Origin: Bin87 sp965207585
GTDB lineage: Bacteria > Chloroflexota > Dehalococcoidia > Lucifugimonadales > UBA3495
Assembly (NCBI GenBank): GCA_965207585.1
Contig: CBDBMT010000003.1
Span: forward strand, 2,666,001 to 2,730,000
Direction of reading: 5' to 3'
DNA length: 64,000 nucleotides
The position numbers and the translations under genes were made by a program. The notes beneath the pieces were generated by a model. The model had not been told where the DNA came from, did no database searches, and was given only the letters and a program-made list of their open reading frames with translations. This document shows positions 35,254 to 42,726 of this stretch, one piece after another (within the stretch, counting starts at the first letter, position 1; the number at the start of each line of letters is the position of its first letter).

Positions 35254-36150
35254 ATGAAAGCTGGGTTTATCGGGGTGGGCAACATGGGCAACCCCATGGC
35301 CGCCAACATGATCAAGGCTGGGCATCAGCTCACCGTCCACGACCTGCGTCGCGAGTCCGCCATCAACCTGCTGGAAATGGGCGCCGAGTGGTCGGATACC
35401 CCGGCCGGATGCGTCAGCGGCAACGACGCCGTGTTCACTTCCCTGCCCGTGCCCCGGGACGTTGAGGCCGTGGTGATGGGCGAGAACGGCATCATGACCG
35501 CCGCCAACTCCGGCGACGTTTACGTCGATCTGTCCACCAACTCGCCCACCGTCATTCGCCGCATCCACGATGAGTGCGCCGCCCGTGGCGTCACCGTGCT
35601 CGACGCCCCGGTCAGCGGCGGCGTGTACGGCGCGGCCGCCGGCACCCTCGCCGTCATGGTCGGCGGCGACGAGGACACCTACAACTCCGTCAAGCCCATG
35701 CTCGACGCCATCGGCGCCCACGTCGTCTATTGCGGCGAGATCGGCAACGGCATGGTCACCAAGATTTGCAACAACCTGCTCTCCATGGGCATCGGCGTCC
35801 TCATGTCCGAGGCCCTGACCCTCGGCGTCAAGGCCGGCGTCTCCCTGGAAACCCTCGCCGACGTCATCGCCAACAGCAGCGGCGGCAACCGTCGGCTGGT
35901 CGAGAAATTCCCCCGCTATCTCTTCGCCGATAACTTCGAGCCCGGCTTCGCCACCGCCCTGGCCGCCAAGGACGTCCGGCTCGCCACCGACCTGGGCCGC
36001 GAGTACGGCATCCCCATGGAACTCTCCAACCTCGTCGACCAGCGCCACGTCGAAGCCCTCTTCCGCGGCTGGGGCCCCGAGGACTCCGACGCCGTAGCCA
36101 AGCTCCAGGAGGAAAAATCCGGCGTCCAACTCCGCTTCGGCAACCTGTAA
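35254..36150 (+). CDS. 3-hydroxyisobutyrate/2-hydroxy-3-oxopropionate dehydrogenase family enzyme
   Basis: A 298-residue beta-hydroxyacid dehydrogenase: N-terminal Rossmann motif GFIGVGNMGNPMA (about residues 4-16), substrate motif DAPVSGGVYGAAAGTLAVMVGG (split at about 117-138; Ser and Gly-rich), and the catalytic lysine in GNGMVTKICNN (about 172). It would oxidise a 3-hydroxy acid, such as 3-hydroxyisobutyrate or tartronate semialdehyde, with NAD(P). Start ATG 35254 after CAGGAGCG; upstream frame extension is rejected. It begins a run of same-strand genes reaching 41407. Confidence 0.88.
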   Translation: MKAGFIGVGNMGNPMAANMIKAGHQLTVHDLRRESAINLLEMGAEWSDTPAGCVSGNDAVFTSLPVPRDVEAVVMGENGIMTAANSGDVYVDLSTNSPTVIRRIHDECAARGVTVLDAPVSGGVYGAAAGTLAVMVGGDEDTYNSVKPMLDAIGAHVVYCGEIGNGMVTKICNNLLSMGIGVLMSEALTLGVKAGVSLETLADVIANSSGGNRRLVEKFPRYLFADNFEPGFATALAAKDVRLATDLGREYGIPMELSNLVDQRHVEALFRGWGPEDSDAVAKLQEEKSGVQLRFGNL

Positions 36151-36195
36151 CCCTCCCGTTTCTCATTCGAAACCGCTCGTCAATCGAGGCCAAAC

Positions 36196-36534
36196 TTGTT
36201 CCGTTCGGCCTACCCCGCCAAGGACCAACCTGCGTACATCACCCGCTACGTGTACGCCGACACCACCCTGTCCACCCACGGCGGAACCGCCGGCAAGGTC
36301 AGCCTGACCGGCGAGGAGCACACCCGCCTCCAGCAGATGGCCGAGTACCTGGAGCGCTGCTGCAACGACCTTGACGCCGCCGGCTACGACGTCATCTCCA
36401 TCACCCCTATCACCAGCGGCCGCACCGCCTACACCCACGCCGAGACCACCAACATCCACCCCGGCCACGGCTACAGCGTCACCGACGGCCTGATCGTAAC
36501 CGGCCGTCTCAAACCTGACGAGACCAACCCATGA
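36196..36534 (+). CDS. Conserved hypothetical protein (112 aa)
   Basis: A 112-residue soluble protein opening with TTG at 36196 after GAGG; the only other in-frame candidates lie well inside. I do not recognise the family. It contains a THGGTAGKVSLTGEEHTRL stretch and an RTAYTHAETTNIHPGHGYS segment rich in His and Thr. Codon use is like the adjacent catabolic genes. It lies 45 bp after the HIBADH-like gene and 13 bp before the PaREP1-like gene, so it is part of the operon. Confidence 0.6.
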   Translation: MFRSAYPAKDQPAYITRYVYADTTLSTHGGTAGKVSLTGEEHTRLQQMAEYLERCCNDLDAAGYDVISITPITSGRTAYTHAETTNIHPGHGYSVTDGLIVTGRLKPDETNP

Positions 36535-36547
36535 CCCAATCCTCCCC

Positions 36548-36943
36548 ATGGAGCCTTCCGACGGTCCCGCGGCGGAAATCGCCGACTACCGCCGTCAGGC
36601 CCGCGAATTTCTGCTCAAAAGCCGCCAGTACCTGGCCGATGACGACCTGCATCAGGCTTCAGAAAAGGGCTGGGGCGCCGCCGCCTGGATGGCCAAGGCG
36701 GCGGCCGAGACACAGGGTTGGCAGTACAATAAACACGACCAGTTCAGTACCGTGATGAATAGCGCGCGCCTCCTGACCGGAGACAGCAGATTGCCTGGAC
36801 TACGCAGCATCGCTAACGAACTGCATAGCAACTGTTACAAACGCCGGCTGTTGCTGAATGCCGACGCCATTGCTGTGGACTTGGACCACATCGCAACTCT
36901 CCTCGACATCCTCGAACCCCTCACCGAAACCAATGCAACTTAG
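36548..36943 (+). CDS. PaREP1/HEPN-domain protein
   Basis: A 131-residue all-helical protein with the PaREP1/HEPN pattern: DYRRQAREFLLKSRQYLADDDLHQASEKGWGAAAWM... (shown in parts), HDQFSTVMN, and an ANELHSNCYKRRLL helix. HEPN proteins bind or cleave RNA, or act as scaffolds with nucleotidyltransferases. The conserved KGWGAAA motif supports the family; there is no strong R-x4-6-H RNase motif, so catalysis is uncertain. It is set between the 112-aa protein and the 342-aa conserved gene. Confidence 0.72.
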   Translation: MEPSDGPAAEIADYRRQAREFLLKSRQYLADDDLHQASEKGWGAAAWMAKAAAETQGWQYNKHDQFSTVMNSARLLTGDSRLPGLRSIANELHSNCYKRRLLLNADAIAVDLDHIATLLDILEPLTETNAT

Positions 36944-36952
36944 GAGTCCCCC

Positions 36953-37981
36953 ATGACCAGCAGCGCAGAACGTCACGTCGAAACCGCCGACACCATCGAG
37001 GCCATCGAGGAGTGCTTCCGCCTCGGCTGGACCGACGGCCTCCCCGTCATCCCGCCAGCCGATTACAAGGTCCGCGAAATGCTCTCCGCCGCCGGCCTCA
37101 CCGGCGAGGAGGAACTGATCAACCTCGATATGCGCAGCCGCGTCATCACCTCCGAGAACGCCGCCGCGAACGCCGTAATGGCCGGCTGCGAGGCCAGCTA
37201 TTTCCCCGTTCTCGTCACCGCCCTGCGCACCCTCGAGGAAGAGCGCAACTTCGTCAATATGGCAGCCTCCTCCACCAGTTCGCCCACCATCCTCATGGTG
37301 CTCAACGGACCGATTCGTGATGAGCTGGGTATCAACAGCCGCGACGGCCTCTTTGGCCCCGGCTTCCGCGCCAACGCCAGCATTGGCCGCGCCGTCCGCC
37401 TCTGCTTTATGAACGGATTCGACGCCTGGCCCGGCCAGCTCGACCGCGGCACCCTGGGCACGCCGGCCAAGTTCACCCTCTGCATCGCCGAAAACGAGGA
37501 GACCTCCCCCTGGGAACCGCTCCACGTCAGCCGCGGCTTCGACGCCTCCGACAGCGTGGTCACCGTCGCCGTCGCCTACAACCCCGTCAGCGTCCCCAAC
37601 AGCTACGCCCACACCGGCCAGGCCATCCTCCTCTCCATCTGCGACGCCCTGCGCTCCGCCGCCCTCGCCCATCGCTACCCCGCCCAGTGGGTCATCGTCA
37701 TCGGACCGGAACACGCCCTGACCCTCCAGGGCGACGGCTGGACCCGCCGCGACATCCAGGACTTCCTCATCGAGAACAGCGGCCGCTCCCGCGCCGACCT
37801 CGTCCGCCTCGGTTCCAAGCAGGGCCCCGAGCGCCCCGGCGACGAGGAACTCATCATGCGCTGCGCCAACGATCCGGACGACATTCTCATCATGCACGGC
37901 GGCGGCACCGGCGGCCGCTACAGCGCCATCATCGACACGACCGGCTACCGCATCCGCACCCGCAAAATCTCCGCCCAATAG
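36953..37981 (+). CDS. Conserved protein of unknown function near UGSC
   Basis: A 342-residue soluble protein I recognise only as a conserved family of organic-acid catabolic clusters, often near UGSC-type genes (from memory). Its conserved blocks include LGWTDGLPVIPP (about residues 24-35), NAVMAGCEASYFPVLVTAL (about 73-91), NGPIRDELGINSRDGLFGPG (about 118-137), RANASIGRAVRLC and CIAENEETSPWEPLHV (about 176-191). The FGPGFRANASIGRA and AENEE regions look like a ligand or active site. No cofactor motif is evident. It lies 9 bp after the HEPN gene. It may act with the UGSC selenoprotein 1 kb downstream. Confidence 0.65.
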   Translation: MTSSAERHVETADTIEAIEECFRLGWTDGLPVIPPADYKVREMLSAAGLTGEEELINLDMRSRVITSENAAANAVMAGCEASYFPVLVTALRTLEEERNFVNMAASSTSSPTILMVLNGPIRDELGINSRDGLFGPGFRANASIGRAVRLCFMNGFDAWPGQLDRGTLGTPAKFTLCIAENEETSPWEPLHVSRGFDASDSVVTVAVAYNPVSVPNSYAHTGQAILLSICDALRSAALAHRYPAQWVIVIGPEHALTLQGDGWTRRDIQDFLIENSGRSRADLVRLGSKQGPERPGDEELIMRCANDPDDILIMHGGGTGGRYSAIIDTTGYRIRTRKISAQ

Positions 37982-37982
37982 C

Positions 37983-38873
37983 ATGACCACCCAACCGCCT
38001 CAAAACCCCTTTCCGGGGATGAACCCGTACCTGGAGCATCCTCAATTTTGGCGCGGTATTCATCAGTGGGTGATTGGTGAACTCGCTCGGACCCTTAGCG
38101 GTAAACTGCGGCCCGATTACTTGGTACGCATCGAACAAAGAGTGTACGTATCTGAGGAACCTGATCCCAACGGTCGCCGGCCCTCCCGCGTATCGGACAT
38201 TGCAGTTTTGGACCCCGGTTGGGCCGCTGCGCGAGTTGTCGCCCTGGAGACGGAGCCACGCCAAAACGAGGACGCTGTCACGGTCGAACTGCCGGTGTTG
38301 GAGCTGGAGCGAGAGAGTTACCTGGAAATCATACGCGGCAGCAACCGTGAGGTCGTCGCCGTGATTGAATTGTTGTCGCCCGCTAACAAATCTAACAAGG
38401 GACGCCGGGAATATCTGTCTAAACGCGCCGAGGTGCAATACAGCCTTTCCCATTTGGTGGAAATCGACTTGCTGCGGTCAGGGCCTCCCATGCCGGTGGT
38501 TGGGGATGTTCCCGGAGGCCACTATCGCATCCTGATTAGCAATGCGCGGCTCGCACCCGATGCGTCTTTGTACGTCTTCAGTATGCGACAGCCCATACCG
38601 ATTTTTGTCATGCCCTTGGCCGAAGGATCCGAGGGCATTGCAATAGACCTGAAACCAATCATCGACGAGGTGTACGTCCTCGGTTCCTACGACCGTGACA
38701 TCGACTACGACCAGGACCCCGACTACGACCAGGACCCCGACTACGACCAGGACCCCGACTACGACCAGGACCCCGACTACGACCAGGACCCCGACCAACC
38801 CCTTGCCGACGCCGACCGCGCCTGGATCGACCAACTCCTCCGCAATCAGGGGTTACGCAAACCCGCCCTTTGA
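37983..38873 (+). CDS. DUF4058 family protein with DYDQDP tandem repeat
   Basis: A 296-residue DUF4058 protein: start NPFPGMNPYLEHPQFWRGIH, middle VRIEQRVYVSEEPDP and VIELLSPANKSNKGRREYL, then a C-terminal region whose usual D-Y-x-x-P-P-x-P-P-L linker has expanded to five perfect hexapeptides DYDQDP, followed by LADADRAWIDQLLRNQGL. DUF4058 is common in cyanobacteria and Chloroflexota and is presumed nuclease-like; its role is unknown. It begins 1 bp after the 342-aa gene, so it has been placed inside the operon and may be a later insertion. Confidence 0.8.
   Translation: MTTQPPQNPFPGMNPYLEHPQFWRGIHQWVIGELARTLSGKLRPDYLVRIEQRVYVSEEPDPNGRRPSRVSDIAVLDPGWAAARVVALETEPRQNEDAVTVELPVLELERESYLEIIRGSNREVVAVIELLSPANKSNKGRREYLSKRAEVQYSLSHLVEIDLLRSGPPMPVVGDVPGGHYRILISNARLAPDASLYVFSMRQPIPIFVMPLAEGSEGIAIDLKPIIDEVYVLGSYDRDIDYDQDPDYDQDPDYDQDPDYDQDPDYDQDPDQPLADADRAWIDQLLRNQGLRKPAL
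38703..38792 (+). repeat. 18-bp tandem repeat inside the DUF4058 gene
   Basis: Five perfect copies of GACTACGACCAGGACCCC (18 bp, encoding Asp-Tyr-Asp-Gln-Asp-Pro) with no sequence difference between them. Perfect identity shows recent slippage or expansion in a linker region of the protein. Confidence 0.95.
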
Positions 38874-38932
38874 CGATACAATCCGCACAAATCGTTCTGT
38901 CCGACCGCACGCCCAAACAACGGAGGTACGCC

Positions 38933-39493
38933 ATGACCACCGCCGAATCGAGCCGCCTCAGGCTCGTCAACCCCAAGGGCACCGAACTGCCCCAATCCGA
39001 GTTCCGCATGAACGACCGCTCCAGCGGCCTCGCCGGCAAGCGTCTCGGCCTCATGGAAAACGCCAAGGCCAACGCTGACAAGCTCCTCTTTGAAGTCGGC
39101 AACATTCTCAACGAACGCCACGGCTTCGCTGAGATCAAGTACTACAACAAGGGCCACGCCAGTCTGCCCGCCAAACAGGACACCATTGACTCCATCCTCG
39201 GTGAGGTCGATTACCTCATCACCGGGGTTGGGGATTGAGGGTCCTGCAGCTCGTGCAGTGTGCACGACGGAATCGACTTCGAGAAGCGCGGCGTTCCCAC
39301 CGCGGCCATCATCACCCACGTCTTCCTCAACACGGCCCAGGCCATGACCCGCATGATGGGCGTGCCCGACTACCGCTACGTCGTCGCCCAGCATCCGCTG
39401 TCCAGCCTCACCGATGACGAGGTCAAGGCTCGGGCCGCTGAGATCGCTGACGAGGTGGAGTCTATCCTGACCGGCCAGCCCGTCGCCGCCTAG
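38933..39493 (+). CDS. UGSC-family selenoprotein (in-frame UGA = selenocysteine, codon 102)
   Basis: A 186-residue protein (with Sec) of the UGSC family, named for its Sec-Gly-Ser-Cys motif. The frame opens at ATG 38933 after CGGAGG and runs without a stop except TGA at 39236-39238. Around it the peptide is LITGVGD-Sec-GSCSSCSVHDG, after which the frame continues FEKRGVPTAAIITHVF and ends at 39493. Both parts are needed for the family length. A hairpin immediately after the UGA has a 6-bp stem and AGTGT loop (see SECIS). Most likely a thiol/selenol redox or related catalytic enzyme; the substrate is unknown. Ordinary annotation would give a 101-residue fragment and lose the rest. Confidence 0.85.
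39236..39267 (+). promoter_or_regulatory. Bacterial SECIS-like hairpin following the UGSC UGA
   Basis: After the UGA (39236-39238) the bases form TCGTGC (39251-39256), loop AGTGT (39257-39261) and GCACGA (39262-39267): a perfect 6-bp stem with a G- and U-containing apical loop starting 18 bases after the UGA. The E. coli fdhF SECIS has its loop at nearly the same distance. SelB would bind it to deliver Sec-tRNA. Confidence 0.75.
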
Positions 39494-39518
39494 CCAACTG
39501 CGTTTCCGGGCCGCCACT

Positions 39519-39917
39519 ATGGCGTCTCCGGGTACTTCGCGCCCGTCTCGCCTGCCGATAGACCCGGCCATCCGGCCTGGTCTGGCAGGCGAAACTCAAT
39601 TGATCGTGGCCGCTGAACACCTGGCTCCCCACACTCCCAAATTCAGCACTCCGGCCATGGTCATGCTCATGGAGCAGGCTTCCTATCACGCGGTCCTGCA
39701 TTTGCTCCACCCGAACCAGACCGTCGTCGGCTACGAGGTGAACGTCAAGCACCTCGCCCCGGCCGACGCCGGGTCACTCGTCTCCGCCCGATCCGTCCTC
39801 ACCGATGTATCCGGCAACAAGCTCCGCTTCAAAGTCGAGGCCCGTCACGGCGATCTGTTGCTCGGAACGGCTGAGCATAGAATGGCCATTGTGACTCAAG
39901 AACGAGCGGGTGGCTGA
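39519..39917 (+). CDS. Hotdog-fold thioesterase (FlK-like)
   Basis: A 132-residue hotdog protein resembling fluoroacetyl-CoA thioesterase FlK and related acyl-CoA thioesterases. The active-site block FSTPAMVMLMEQASYHAV (Thr, Glu) and TVVGYEVNVKHLAPA (with His) follow the FlK pattern. It would release an acid from a short acyl-CoA. The gene begins 25 bp after the UGSC stop and precedes the AhpD-like gene, so it is part of the operon. Confidence 0.8.
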   Translation: MASPGTSRPSRLPIDPAIRPGLAGETQLIVAAEHLAPHTPKFSTPAMVMLMEQASYHAVLHLLHPNQTVVGYEVNVKHLAPADAGSLVSARSVLTDVSGNKLRFKVEARHGDLLLGTAEHRMAIVTQERAGG

Positions 39918-39958
39918 CGGCCGCCGCTCTTCCATCGCATTCGCCCAGGGAGGCCACT

Positions 39959-40525
39959 ATGTCCTGGATCCGCGAAACCGACGTCAGTGTCCCTTCGGTA
40001 ATCAGTTGCATGTCCATCAACCCCGACCTGATGGCGGCGGTGCAGAACCTCAACGCCAAGGCCACCTTCGGCTCATCAGCGCTCACACGTACCCAGGAGG
40101 AAACCATCGCCACGGTGGTGTCCCTGGTCAACCGCTGCCGCTATTGAGCCGTCGCCCACGGAGGGTTCCTCCGTCAGCATAGCGGCGACCCCGAGTACTC
40201 CAGCCACATCATCCACGACTACACCCAGGCTGATCTCGACCCCCAGACCCGTGCCATCCTCGACTACGCGGTCAAGCTGACCCTGACCCCGTCCCTGATG
40301 CGCGAGTCCGATATCGACGACCTGCGCGCCGTCGGCCTCAACGATGAGCAGGTGCTGTCCACCGTCGCCATCACCTGCGTGTTCAACTTCATGAACCGCC
40401 TGGCCGACGGCTTGGGGGTCGAAATCCAGCCGGGTCGCGAGGCCGCCATGAGCCAGTGGCTTTCTGACGCCGCCAAGCAGGCCCAGGACTGGCTCCTGTC
40501 GCCAGACGCCGTAGCCGTATCTTGA
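39959..40525 (+). CDS. AhpD-like peroxidase selenoprotein (C-x-x-U; in-frame UGA codon 63)
   Basis: A 188-residue (with Sec) AhpD/carboxymuconolactone-decarboxylase-like protein of the peroxidase-related type. The frame begins at ATG 39959 after GGGAGG, stays open to a TGA at 40145-40147, and continues without a stop to 40525. Across the UGA it reads LVNRCRY-Sec-AVAHGGFLRQHSGD, so Sec replaces the second Cys of the family's C-x-x-C-x3-H motif. The part after the UGA holds the rest of the helical fold (DYTQADLDPQTRAILDYA..., GLNDEQVLSTVA). A 7-bp hairpin follows the UGA. It would reduce hydroperoxides or exchange thiols. Ordinary callers would leave a 62-residue fragment and a separate C-terminal frame. 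Confidence 0.88.
40145..40174 (+). promoter_or_regulatory. Bacterial SECIS-like hairpin following the AhpD-like UGA
   Basis: After the UGA (40145-40147) the stem ACGGAGG (40158-40164) pairs perfectly with CCTCCGT (40168-40174), closing a GTT loop (40165-40167). The loop G lies 18 bases after the UGA, comparable with the UGSC hairpin and known bacterial SECIS elements. The stem also contains GGAGG, so it could hide a cryptic ribosome site. Confidence 0.78.
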
Positions 40526-40579
40526 TCCGTCCTGTTCAGGATTGAACAGTCCCCGTCTGTCAACATCGAGGAGGACCCC

Positions 40580-41407
40580 ATGACGCTCCTACCATCCGGC
40601 CGTCCCCGCTTGCAGGATAAAGTCGCCATCGTCACCGGCGCGGGTTCCAGCGGCCCCGGTGTCGGCACCGGCAAGGCCGCCTCAATCCTGTTCGCCCGCG
40701 AGGGCGCCCGCGTCCTCCTGGTTGACCGCAACGCCCAGGCCGCTGAAGAGACCCTCGCCGTAATCCACGAGGAGGGTGGCGAAGCATCAGTGATAGCCGC
40801 CGACGTTACCTCCGCGTCAGACTGCGAGGCTATCGTCGCCGCCGCAGTCGATCGCTACGGCGCGCTGCACGTCCTCTTCAACAACGTCGGCATCACCGGG
40901 CCCGGCACGCCCACCGACGTTGAGGAATCCGTATGGGACAACGTACTCGACGTGAACCTCAAGAGCATGATGCTGACCACCAAGTACGCCGCTCCCAAGA
41001 TGATCGACGCCGGTGGCGGCAGCATCATCAACATGTCCTCCATCGCCGGCGTCCGAGCCGGCAGTGGCCTGGCCAGCATCCCGTACTCCGCCTCCAAGTC
41101 AGGGGTCATCGGCATGTCTGAGACCATGGCCGTCCACCTCGGACGCGACAACATCCGCGTCAACGTCATCGCCCCCGGCCACATTTACACTCCCATGGTC
41201 GCCGGTTCAATGCCCGAGGAAACCCGCGAAAACCGTCGCAAAGCCGGCCCTCTTGGGGTAGAGGGCAACGCTTGGGACATCGCCCATGCGGCCCTGTTCC
41301 TCGCCAGCGACGAGGCCCGTTGGGTCTCCGGAGTCGTTCTGCCCGTCGATGCCGGCCTCCTCGCCGCCACTCCCCTCGCCATGTACAACCGCATCCGCGA
41401 CGAGTAA
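40580..41407 (+). CDS. SDR family oxidoreductase
   Basis: A 275-residue classical short-chain dehydrogenase. Cofactor motif VTGAGSSGPGVGTGKAAS (about residues 18-35), NNVGITG, and the catalytic S-Y-K: SSIAG, then Y and K in PYSASKSG (about 171-178). ATG follows GAGGAGG. It probably oxidises or reduces a hydroxy-acyl or alcohol intermediate. It lies 54 bp after the AhpD-like selenoprotein gene, with a small CTGTTCA/TGAACAG hairpin (40532-40549) between, and ends this same-strand run. Confidence 0.88.
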   Translation: MTLLPSGRPRLQDKVAIVTGAGSSGPGVGTGKAASILFAREGARVLLVDRNAQAAEETLAVIHEEGGEASVIAADVTSASDCEAIVAAAVDRYGALHVLFNNVGITGPGTPTDVEESVWDNVLDVNLKSMMLTTKYAAPKMIDAGGGSIINMSSIAGVRAGSGLASIPYSASKSGVIGMSETMAVHLGRDNIRVNVIAPGHIYTPMVAGSMPEETRENRRKAGPLGVEGNAWDIAHAALFLASDEARWVSGVVLPVDAGLLAATPLAMYNRIRDE

Positions 41408-41484
41408 CGGTCCGCCAACCAAATCCTGTCCATCCTGTGCATCGATGTAAAACTCGCTCCCACCTCTACCACCCTCGCCCGGCG

Positions 41485-42726
41485 TTAGTAAATCACCCCG
41501 GCCTCCTCCAACCGCTCGATCTCACTGCCCGGCATCCCCAGCAATTCCCCGAACACGTAAGCATTGTCCTCGCCGATGTTGCTGTACTTGCCGAACGGTA
41601 TGGGCGTTTCCGACATCTTGGCCGGGATCGACCACGAGACGCTTTCTCCTTCCGTCCACTCCGTCGCCTTGACCCCCCGTTCCGCTTCCCAATACTGCGT
41701 GTCCTGGTAAAACTCCCGTGATTTCAGGTGCGCGTTTTCGTTCAGGTCCTGCCCTTGCGACACCATCCCAGCCGGCACTCCCGCAGCCTGCAGCTTCTCC
41801 ATCAGTACCAGCGACTCGTGCTGCCGTGTCCACTCCGCGATCCTGGCGTCCAGCGCGTCTTCGTTGCGCCGGCGACCCAACCGCGTTTCGTACTCGGCCG
41901 CCGTTGACCACTCCGGATCACCCATCGCCTTGCGGAGCCGCAGCCATTGCTCGTCGTCCGAAACCGCGATGGCAATGTACCGGTCCTCCCCCGAGCACGG
42001 ATACACGTTGTGCGGCACGGCCCACTCGTCCCGGTTGCCCCGCCGCTGCGGTCCCCGGCCGTTCACCTGGTAGTCCAGCAGCGCCGGCCCGCCCGTCGCC
42101 ACTCCCGACTTGAAGATCGACGACTCCAGCGTCGCCGCTTTGCCGGTCAGATTGCGACGCATCAACGCCGCGATAATCCCCGCCGGCTGGAACACCCCGG
42201 TGTGGTAGTCCGAGTATGAAGTGTTGACGACTCCCGGCGGCTCCTCCGGCAGCCCGGTCATCAGAGACACCCCGGAAAGATGCTGCACGAGGATCCCGAA
42301 GGACTTGTAGGTGTAGTACGGTCCGTGTCCTCCCAGCCCGGTCTGCCACATGATGATCGCGTCCGGCTTCTGCTTCCTGATTGCCGGGAAGTCAATTCCC
42401 CAGCGATCCAGCACGTTCCGCCGGAAATTGGTCATGAACACGTCGCTGATCCGGACCATCTCCAGCATCAGGTCACGCCCCGCTTCCGTCCGAACGTCCA
42501 GCGTGATCCGCCGCTTCCCCCGCTGGTACTCCGGCTGCCCCGCCCCTCGGGACCACGCCGGAATGAACGACATCTCGTCCAGCACCTTGTTCGTCTCGAC
42601 CTTGATCACCTCCGCCCCGAGGGAGCCCAGGATCCTACCCGTCAGCGGCAGGGCGACGTACGGGCCGAACTCGACTACTCGAATGCCCGCCAGGGCGGAG
42701 CGCGTGTCGGCGGTGGGGCTGGTCAT
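41485..42726 (-). CDS. Class III (CaiB/BaiF) CoA-transferase
   Basis: A 413-residue family III CoA-transferase, which moves CoA from one acyl-CoA to an organic acid. It starts LAGIRVVEFGPYVALPLTGRILGSLGAEVIKVE; the GKRRITLDVRTEAGRDLMLEM block and NVLDRWGIDF follow. The catalytic aspartate is expected in the SDYHTGVF region. Start ATG 42726 has AGGAGG. It overlaps the upstream Uma2 stop by 4 bp. The donor/acceptor pair is unknown. Confidence 0.88.
   Translation of the reverse strand: MTSPTADTRSALAGIRVVEFGPYVALPLTGRILGSLGAEVIKVETNKVLDEMSFIPAWSRGAGQPEYQRGKRRITLDVRTEAGRDLMLEMVRISDVFMTNFRRNVLDRWGIDFPAIRKQKPDAIIMWQTGLGGHGPYYTYKSFGILVQHLSGVSLMTGLPEEPPGVVNTSYSDYHTGVFQPAGIIAALMRRNLTGKAATLESSIFKSGVATGGPALLDYQVNGRGPQRRGNRDEWAVPHNVYPCSGEDRYIAIAVSDDEQWLRLRKAMGDPEWSTAAEYETRLGRRRNEDALDARIAEWTRQHESLVLMEKLQAAGVPAGMVSQGQDLNENAHLKSREFYQDTQYWEAERGVKATEWTEGESVSWSIPAKMSETPIPFGKYSNIGEDNAYVFGELLGMPGSEIERLEEAGVIY

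Noticed and set aside
36800..37990. A 396-residue minus-strand open frame opposite the 342-aa conserved gene
   Set aside because: It is a shadow of the plus-strand gene caused by high third-position GC; it is Gly/Ala/Val/Asp-repetitive, lacks recognisable motifs and a ribosome site.
38703..38792. CRISPR-like array
   Set aside because: The five 18-bp units are directly adjacent without spacers and encode a hexapeptide within a gene.
39236..39238. Reading the UGSC UGA as a pseudogene stop or sequencing error
   Set aside because: Both sides are intact and in frame, the codon sits at the family's Sec position and a SECIS-like hairpin follows; a second gene nearby has the same features.
40298..40525. 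A separate 75-residue gene after the AhpD-like fragment
   Set aside because: It is the in-frame continuation of 39959-40525; no independent ribosome site is seen, and it completes the AhpD-like fold.
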